Source: Oscillospiraceae bacterium
GTDB taxonomy: Bacteria > Bacillota > Clostridia > Oscillospirales > CAG-272
Direction of reading: 5' to 3'
Assembly: GCA_015063685.1 (NCBI GenBank)
Contig: SVTR01000032.1
Span: 1 to 41,262, forward strand
Length of the DNA stretch: 41,262 bases
Position numbers and translations under genes: made by a program. The notes beneath the pieces were generated by a model. It was given only the letters and a program-made list of their open reading frames with translations. It made no database searches and was not told where the DNA came from. Numbering within the stretch: position 1 is the first letter of the stretch; every line of letters starts with the position of its first letter. Shown piece by piece: positions 40,575 through 41,262 of the stretch.

Positions 40575-41262
40575 CTACACTTGAAAAGATGAGACGGTAT
40601 TTACTTTTTTCTTATATTTCAACGGCGTTTCTCCGAATTTCTTTTTGAAAAGGACGATAAAATGGGAGCAATCTGAAAATCCGGAGCGCATACACGCATC
40701 CGTTACCGAGTGGCCGTTTGCAAGCAGAACCGCCGCATTGGAAAGTCTGACTGATTCGAGATATTCCCGCGGGGAGGTATGAAGGTGTTGTCGAAACCAC
40801 CGTGTCAGGGTGGCAGAGCTTACAAAGTGGGAGGCAAGAATGTCGCTCACGCTGCGGATCTCGGCAAAATTCCCGTGAATGTCATCCAATATTTTTTGAA
40901 GCGGTTCGGGAATATCAGACTGCGCGGCGGCATCAGGTGACGCATCCTTTTCGAATATCGTTAGGATTCGGAGCAAATAAGACGCTTTTTTCAGCTCAGA
41001 GCCTTCATTTTCGCATATGTCCAACAGCGAGAAGGCAAGAGACATCAATTCCTTTTTTGTTTTCTCGTCAAAGGAGAACAAAGGACAAAAGTCCTCTTTG
41101 CGCAAAAAAGAAAACATGGGGGAGGCAAAGTCCGCATCGATCCAGATGCATATATGCTCCTGCACGGCTGCTTTGTGAAAAATTCCCATATGTATATCAC
41201 CAGGGCGTGATATGACCACATCTCCCTCGGGAACGGGATATAGGTTGTTATTGACAAGGAAG
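40575..41262 (-). CDS. AraC-family transcriptional regulator (5' end outside window)
   Basis: The frame is open to the window edge, giving 228 residues. The visible N-terminal part (NNNLYPVPEGDVVISRPGDIHMG) is the cupin-type effector domain typical of sugar-responsive AraC regulators; the C-terminal 100 residues are the double HTH domain (VSDILASHFVSSATLTRWFRQHLHTSPREYL... and HSVTDACMRSGFSDCSHFIVLFKKKFGETPLKYKK). A GTG at 41219 is internal and not the true start. In intact loci such regulators control adjacent glycosidase genes, which fits the alpha-galactosidase remnant directly downstream. Confidence 0.9.
   Translation of the reverse strand, partial: FLVNNNLYPVPEGDVVISRPGDIHMGIFHKAAVQEHICIWIDADFASPMFSFLRKEDFCPLFSFDEKTKKELMSLAFSLLDICENEGSELKKASYLLRILTIFEKDASPDAAAQSDIPEPLQKILDDIHGNFAEIRSVSDILASHFVSSATLTRWFRQHLHTSPREYLESVRLSNAAVLLANGHSVTDACMRSGFSDCSHFIVLFKKKFGETPLKYKKKVNTVSSFQV

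Overview
The window looks like a chromosome segment of an uncultured, low-to-medium GC Firmicute of class Clostridia (Oscillospirales/Christensenellales-like). The reasons are strong Shine-Dalgarno sites, consensus sigma-A promoters, a mraZ-rsmH division/cell-wall cluster, a PASTA-bearing transpeptidase, a mcsA-mcsB-clpC stress operon, and clostridial DUF421/DUF4363 membrane proteins. The taxonomic call is an inference from gene content only.

Layout. 1-2.3 kb: edge of a repeat, a stand-alone ABC-type ATPase (+), and a DUF421/DUF4363 pair (-). 2.3-4.3 kb: amidohydrolase-truB operon (-). 4.4-6.7 kb: a NagZ-like family 3 glycosidase and an unrecognised protein. 6.7-20.2 kb: dcw cluster in the order mraZ, rsmH, ftsL-like, PASTA PBP, murE, murF, mraY, ftsW, [repeat], murG, ftsQ, behind a consensus promoter and a four-box MraZ operator; murD and murC are absent. 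20.2-24.5 kb: mcsA-mcsB-clpC (-), without ctsR. 25.1-32.8 kb: aromatic amino acid cluster pheA-aroB, [repeat], aroC, an aroE-aroK fusion, aroQ, aroA, tyrA. It covers every step from DAHP to chorismate plus the first committed enzymes of the Phe and Tyr branches; DAHP synthase is not here. 33.0-37.9 kb: a sialate O-acetylesterase-like enzyme and an FtsX-type ABC exporter (permease, then ATPase). 38.0-41.3 kb: tRNA-Lys(UUU), a duplicated tRNA 3' end, a 5'-truncated AraC regulator, an AT-richer alpha/beta hydrolase, a decayed alpha-galactosidase tail and an AraC regulator running off the window.

Two families of non-coding repeats sit at gene borders. Family A has a core of about 133 bp with inverted hairpin arms, bounded by the 14-mer TAAATTGTTGTTTA or its complement and flanked by modules of about 90 bp. 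It occurs at four loci (1, 17.7, 24.6 and 27.4 kb). Family B is a MITE-like element of exactly 161 bp with 13-bp terminal inverted repeats and 4-bp target duplications. It has two intact copies (4.1 and 32.8 kb) and one deletion derivative (2.2 kb). Both families touch expression signals: a family A unit supplies the ftsW stop codon, one family B copy lies in the 5' leader of the amidohydrolase-truB operon, and another separates the esterase start codon from its apparent ribosome binding site.

No defence system, CRISPR array, phage or intact insertion sequence is visible. The most interesting material is the repeat biology, the AroE-AroK fusion, a terminator-like hairpin containing the ribosome binding site of the DUF421 gene, and the tRNA-Lys-associated patch of decayed genes.
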